64,000 nt of DNA. Origin: Leptolyngbya sp. CCY15150 (GTDB taxonomy: Bacteria; Cyanobacteriota; Cyanobacteriia; RECH01). The notes beneath the pieces were generated by a model. That model saw only the letters and a list, made by a program, of their open reading frames with translations. It did not search any database and was not told the origin of the DNA. The first letter of the stretch is position 1. Each line of letters opens with the position of its first letter. Below, piece after piece: positions 63,617 through 64,000 of the stretch. The stretch covers positions 1 through 64,000 of the forward strand of contig NZ_JACSWB010000129.1 in the NCBI RefSeq assembly GCF_016888135.1, read 5' to 3'. The position numbers were made by a program, and so were the translations under genes.

Positions 63617-63999
63617 TCTGTTTCCCAGAGATTTTCTAGGCGGGTGGTGTATTCGGCATTAACCAAGGGCACGGTGTTCTCCGTCAGCTCTTGCAGAGGT
63701 AGGCCATAGTCGGCTGTTACTTGGGCAAATTGGGCCTGCAGCTCTGGGGGAAGCTTTTCCACAGCCAGCAGCGGTGGATCGCCCCAAACCTCGGGCTTAA
63801 ATTTCTCCAGTTGCCCCTCAGGGCTGGATAGGAGATTGGCCAACACCATGCCCCCGGCGGGATTGCCTGCATTGATGGGAATGGCGGTGAAGGATGGGTC
63901 ATTCAGGGAAGCTCCTGGCAAACTGAAGGCGGTGGTGCTGTCGGGAAACTGTCCGGTGGTTAACCCTTCGACCACCCGCGAAATAAAGATCGGCAGCAT
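63604..63999 (-). CDS. ABC transporter solute-binding protein, partial (C-terminal part)
   Basis: 131 residues are visible and the 5' end lies beyond the window, so the Met at 63999 need not be the true start. The sequence FTAIPINAGNPAGGMVLANL, then LLSSPEGQLEKFKPEVWGD and PPELQAQFAQ resembles the C-terminal lobe of periplasmic binding proteins of the YnjB/spermidine-thiamine type. No ligand can be assigned. Confidence 0.65.
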   Translation of the reverse strand: MLPIFISRVVEGLTTGQFPDSTTAFSLPGASLNDPSFTAIPINAGNPAGGMVLANLLSSPEGQLEKFKPEVWGDPPLLAVEKLPPELQAQFAQVTADYGLPLQELTENTVPLVNAEYTTRLENLWETELAG

Positions 64000-64000
64000 C

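Overview
The window looks like a chromosomal segment of a diazotrophic cyanobacterium. Copies of GCGATCGC (the HIP1 palindrome typical of cyanobacteria) are very frequent. The nif cluster has cyanobacterial content and order, including CnfR/PatB, FdxN, FdxH, FdxB, HesA/HesB, NifP and an Asr1405-type protein. nifD, nifK and the region around fdxN are uninterrupted and no heterocyst genes are present. This fits a non-heterocystous (Leptolyngbya-like) diazotroph, but the sequence alone does not fix the genus.

Layout. 1-79: 3' remnant of an IS5-type transposase. 290-1507: exported metallophosphoesterase. 2471-5896: hybrid PAS histidine kinase. 6134-6886: methyltransferase. 6899-11401 (minus): a GntR regulator behind a four-gene polar-amino-acid-type ABC importer. 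12046-13752: an unrecognised 187-aa protein and a peroxiredoxin-fold protein. 13988-36902: nitrogen-fixation region. 37116-37718: methyltransferase. 37806-43064 (minus): complete urease cluster ureABCGDEF. 43485-46096: SDR, ABM-domain membrane protein, threonine aldolase. 46391-52458: filamentous-haemagglutinin-type exoprotein overlapping a TPR-CHAT protein. 52436-59679 (minus): four-gene locus made of an Npt1-like carrier fused to HEAT repeats and a cyclic-nucleotide domain, two HAMP receptors with SpoIIE-like tails, and a small cyclic-nucleotide-domain protein. 59892-62042: TPM-like coiled-coil protein. 62482-63339: radical SAM protein. 63604-end: 3' part of an ABC solute-binding protein.

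Nitrogen fixation logic. A leftward arm carries nifP, an asr1405-like gene, dps, a possible 47-aa membrane protein, nifT, a [2Fe-2S] protein and cnfR. A rightward arm carries nifB-fdxN-nifS-nifU-nifH-nifD-nifK-nifZ-nifEN (fused)-nifX-DUF269-CCE_0567-nifW-hesA-hesB-fdxH-fdxB-cupin. The 1.3-kb gap between nifP and nifB holds six GAGTAC-core motifs, three facing each arm. The closest pair, a 16-mer, is near-identical and mirror-oriented. A perfect GTA-N8-TAC NtcA box with a properly spaced -10 lies upstream of cnfR. The proposed hierarchy is NtcA -> CnfR -> both nif arms. Hairpins follow nifH, nifD and nifK and may set transcript ratios. No nifV, nifJ or molybdate transporter is in the window.

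Mobile DNA. At least nine short elements share the terminal inverted repeat GGCGTTGCTGAATC, and six of them still show 8-bp target duplications (perfect, or with one or two mismatches). This is a MITE family with no transposase of its own here. Copies sit in the ABC operon, upstream of cnfR, between nifP and nifB and inside the nif operon. One copy has supplied the C-terminus of a protein-coding gene.
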